This document shows positions 61,763 through 64,000 of a DNA stretch of 64,000 bases, piece by piece (position 1 is the first letter of the stretch; the number at the start of each line of letters is the position of its first letter). This DNA is from Microbacterium sp. BR1 (lineage in GTDB: Bacteria > Actinomycetota > Actinomycetes > Actinomycetales > Microbacteriaceae): contig NZ_NMUN01000004.1 of assembly GCF_002812725.1 (NCBI RefSeq), forward strand, positions 744,001 through 808,000, given 5' to 3'. The notes beneath the pieces are model-generated. The model had not been told where the DNA came from and did no database searches. It saw only the letters and a list, made by a program, of their open reading frames with translations. The position numbers were made by a program, and so were the translations under genes.

Positions 61763-63223
61763 CTACGCCTTGTCGGCCGCGGCCTTCTTCGCGGGCGCCT
61801 TCTTGGCCGGCGCCTTCTTGGCGGGCTTCGTGGCTGCCTCGGCCTCTTCTGCCTCGATCAGGACGTCCGCCTCGGCGGCGGCATCCGCGATCTCTTCGGC
61901 CTCTTCGACGACCTCTTCCTCGGCCTCGAGCTCGTCGTCCTCATCGTCGACGGCGATGAAGCCGGACAGGTCGACGGACTTGCCGTTGGTGTCGACGACG
62001 GTGACCTTGCCGAGCGCGACCGCGAGGGCCTTGTTGCGCGCGACCTCACCGACGAGCGCGGGCAGCTGGTTGCCCTGCTGCAGCGCCTGCATGAAGTCCT
62101 GAGGGGCCATGCCGTACTGCGCGGCCGACTGGATGATGTACTGGCTCAGCTCGTCCTGCGAGACCTGCACATCGGCGTCCTCGGCGAGCTTGTCGAGCAC
62201 GACCTGGGTGCGGAACTGCTTCTCGCTGGCCTCGGTCACCTCGGCGCGGTGCGCGTCGTCCTCGAGGCGGCCTTCGCCCTCGAGGTGCGCGTGCACCTCG
62301 TCTTCGACGAGCTGAGCGGGGACCGGGATGTCGAGCTGGTCGAGAAGCGTTTCGAGCAGCTTGTCGCGCGCGGCAGAGCCCTGCGTGAAGGCCGACTGCT
62401 GACCGACGCGCTCGCTCAGGCTCTCGCGCAGCTCGGCGATGGTGTCGAACTCGCTCGCGATCTGCGCGAAGTCGTCGTCCGCCTCGGGCAGCTCGCGCTC
62501 CTTGACGGCGGTGACGGACACGACGACCTCGGCCTCTTCGCCGGCGTGGTCGCCGCCGACGAGCTTCGAGCGGAAGGTGGTCTCTTCACCCGCGGTCAGC
62601 GAATCGATGGCCTCGTCGATCCCCTCGAGCAGTTCGCCCGAGCCGACCTCGTACGACACGCCACCGGCGCGGTCGATCTCGACGCCGTCGATCGTGGCGA
62701 CCATGTCGAGTTCGACGAAGTCACCCGTCTTGGCAGGACGGTCGACCGTGATCAGCGTGCCGAAGCGGCCGCGCAGGCGGTCGAGCTCCTCGTCGATGGC
62801 GGACTCGTCGACCTCGACGGCGTCGACCGTCAGCGTGATGCCCTCGAGCGGGGGCAGGGTGACCTCGGGGCGGACGTCGACCTCGACCTCGACCTTGAGG
62901 TCTCCCGAGAAGTCCTTGTCGCTCGGCCACTCGATGATGTCGGCGGAGGGACGACCCACGACGCGCACGTTGTTCTCGGTCACGGCCTCGCGGAAGAAGC
63001 GGTCGAGCGCCTCGTTCACGGCGTGCTCGATGACCGCGCCGCGACCGACGCGCTGGTCGATGATCGGAGCAGGCACCTTGCCCTTGCGGAAGCCGGGCAC
63101 CTGGATGTCCTCGGCGATGTGCTCGTAGGCGTGCGAGATGCTGGGCTTCAGCTCCTCGGGCGTGACCGTGATGTGCAGCTTCACGCGCGTGGGGCTGAGC
63201 TGCTCGACGGTGCTATTCACCAT
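61763..63223 (-). CDS. tig: Trigger factor (ribosome-associated chaperone and peptidyl-prolyl isomerase)
   Basis: 486 residues. The ribosome-binding signature is in [19 protein letters not shown], the FKBP-like domain from [16 protein letters not shown], and the C-terminal chaperone domain [15 protein letters not shown]. The tail is Glu-rich then Lys/Ala-rich ([14 protein letters not shown]), longer than in Escherichia coli. The start MVNSTVEQ at 63223 follows GAGGAGAAC; a longer frame at 63253 lacks family similarity. Confidence 0.96.
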   Translation of the reverse strand: MVNSTVEQLSPTRVKLHITVTPEELKPSISHAYEHIAEDIQVPGFRKGKVPAPIIDQRVGRGAVIEHAVNEALDRFFREAVTENNVRVVGRPSADIIEWPSDKDFSGDLKVEVEVDVRPEVTLPPLEGITLTVDAVEVDESAIDEELDRLRGRFGTLITVDRPAKTGDFVELDMVATIDGVEIDRAGGVSYEVGSGELLEGIDEAIDSLTAGEETTFRSKLVGGDHAGEEAEVVVSVTAVKERELPEADDDFAQIASEFDTIAELRESLSERVGQQSAFTQGSAARDKLLETLLDQLDIPVPAQLVEDEVHAHLEGEGRLEDDAHRAEVTEASEKQFRTQVVLDKLAEDADVQVSQDELSQYIIQSAAQYGMAPQDFMQALQQGNQLPALVGEVARNKALAVALGKVTVVDTNGKSVDLSGFIAVDDEDDELEAEEEVVEEAEEIADAAAEADVLIEAEEAEAATKPAKKAPAKKAPAKKAAADKA

Positions 63224-63294
63224 GCTGGTTGTTCTCCTCGTGATTGATCGCACGCGCGATTGCGCTGCGGGTCAGGGTCTGTGTGGATCGTCCG

Positions 63295-63368
63295 TCGGGG
63301 CGACAGGATTTGAACCTGCGGCCTCCCGCTCCCAAAGCGGGCGCTCTACCAAGCTGAGCTACGCCCCG
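63295..63368 (-). tRNA. tRNA-Pro (anticodon UGG)
   Basis: A cloverleaf of 74 bases on the minus strand: acceptor CGGGGCG/CGCCCCG, D arm GTAGCTCAGCTTGGTAGAGC, anticodon stem CCCGC/GCGGG with loop TTTGGGA (anticodon TGG), T arm GCAGGTTCAAATCCTGT. Discriminator A; no encoded CCA. The first base C is typical of tRNA-Pro. Confidence 0.96.
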
Positions 63369-63686
63369 GGTGGCCCCACGCGTCAGCGCGGGTACGAAAC
63401 GACCCCCAAGAGTCTAGCCGAGTCGCTCGCCGCGCCGTCGCGACCCGGATTGCGGCGCCGTAGCCCGTCGCGCCGTGCACAACGACGCACATCCTTGCTC
63501 CGCCGGCCCGCTGCGCGGCGTGGCATCACCGAGCCGCGCCACGCTTGCGACGATGTGCACGACCGCCGCGCACGCCCGTTTCGGGGGCGGCCGCAGATTC
63601 GGTTAGACTTTCGGATGCCGCGGCTCGCCGCGTGTGCTCGACCGACAACTGAATCCACCGTTTTCGGCGTCATTCCGCTGAAATTC
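63369..63686. other. Gene-free region between tRNA-Pro and tRNA-Gly
   Basis: About 320 bases. TAGACT at 63604-63609 is a possible -10 for the tRNA-Gly transcript, with a long leader. Open frames here look non-coding. I see nothing else. Confidence 0.5.
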
Positions 63687-63757
63687 GGGGCTGTAGCTTA
63701 GTGGTAAAGCCTCTGTCTTCCAAACAGATGATGCGAGTTCGATTCTCGTCAGCCCCT
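63687..63757 (+). tRNA. tRNA-Gly (anticodon UCC)
   Basis: A 71-base cloverleaf: acceptor GGGGCTG/CAGCCCC, D arm TAGCTTAGTGGTAAAGC, anticodon loop CTTCCAA (anticodon TCC), T arm GCGAGTTCGATTCTCGT. The discriminator is T, followed by CCA at 63758-63760, which is encoded here, unlike the Ala and Pro genes in this window. Confidence 0.97.
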
Positions 63758-63965
63758 CCATATGCGTCTGCTCGGCCCACTGCTCCGGGCCGCTGCCTCC
63801 GTGCCCGTCTGTCGAACCTGTCCACGGGACGCGTCGGCCACCCTCCCCGACATCCGCTACGTCGATCGGTGGCGCGGATGCGGAGAACTGGCGCCATCGC
63901 GTGACGGCGCGTCGCTTCGACAGGCTCAGCGACCGTGACTGCCGGCTCAACGACCGGGGCCCTGC

Positions 63966-64000
63966 TCAGGCCGGAGCGGCCTCCGCGTGCTCCGCGGCGA
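63966..64000 (-). CDS. Possible 3' end of a gene entering from the right edge
   Basis: On the minus strand an open frame reads AEHAEAAPA before a TGA at 63968-63966. The composition fits a coding end, but the piece is too short to identify. The stretch 63911-63930 resembles TTCGACAGGCTCAGCGACC, a sequence I have seen near gene ends in this group. Confidence 0.25.
   Translation of the reverse strand, partial: AAEHAEAAPA

Overview
The window is high-GC actinobacterial DNA, most like Microbacteriaceae (a Microbacterium-like organism). This rests on the gene order rplU-rpmA-obgE-proB-proA-nadD-rsfS, the ndk-DUF4233-folC-ileS block, an ileS T-box leader of the actinobacterial type, paired clpP1/clpP2 next to clpX, many GTG starts and tight 1-4 bp gene overlaps. 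No rRNA, CRISPR array, prophage or origin is seen. There are three tRNA genes: Ala-GGC, Pro-UGG and Gly-UCC.

Layout. 1-2.2 kb: a sugar-type ABC ATPase behind an RpiR/SIS regulator. 2.4-10.7 kb: an acyl-CoA catabolic cluster. A MaoC hydratase, SDR, acyl-CoA ligase, amidohydrolase and glutaryl-CoA-type dehydrogenase are joined by 4-bp overlaps and followed by an aldo/keto reductase. The cluster is flanked by an IclR regulator and a divergent gene of unknown function. 10.8-13.2 kb: a VOC gene between two related palindromes, then an IS256-family element inserted into an antibiotic-biosynthesis-monooxygenase-type gene. 13.3-21.6 kb: a DUF222/HNH gene, then mostly cell-envelope genes (GH3, DUF2510-DUF805, a zinc metallopeptidase, a polysaccharide deacetylase lipoprotein, and a membrane coiled-coil pair ending in a Gly-hinged HEXXH domain). 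21.7-28 kb: a GH13 glucosidase, two sugar permeases and a binding lipoprotein, divergent from a ROK regulator and without their own ATPase. 28-31 kb: acetolactate decarboxylase and an alkylsulfatase-type hydrolase.

31-63.8 kb is mainly core genome: tRNA-Ala, rsfS, nadD, proA, proB, obgE, L27, L21, RNase E/G, a VKOR protein, ndk, folC, ileS with its T-box, a DUF559 nuclease-like gene, valS, an M3 oligopeptidase, a LuxR-type two-component system divergent from an FtsX-type ABC exporter, clpX, clpP2, clpP1, tig, tRNA-Pro and tRNA-Gly.

The most unusual signals lie outside ordinary genes. They are a three-copy family of long related palindromes at convergent gene ends, a second palindrome family around the VOC gene, a cleanly reconstructable IS insertion with 8-bp target duplication, a perfect inverted repeat between the two-component system and the exporter, and a threefold imperfect tandem repeat between clpP1 and tig. 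All functional statements come from reading motifs by eye; no database search was run.
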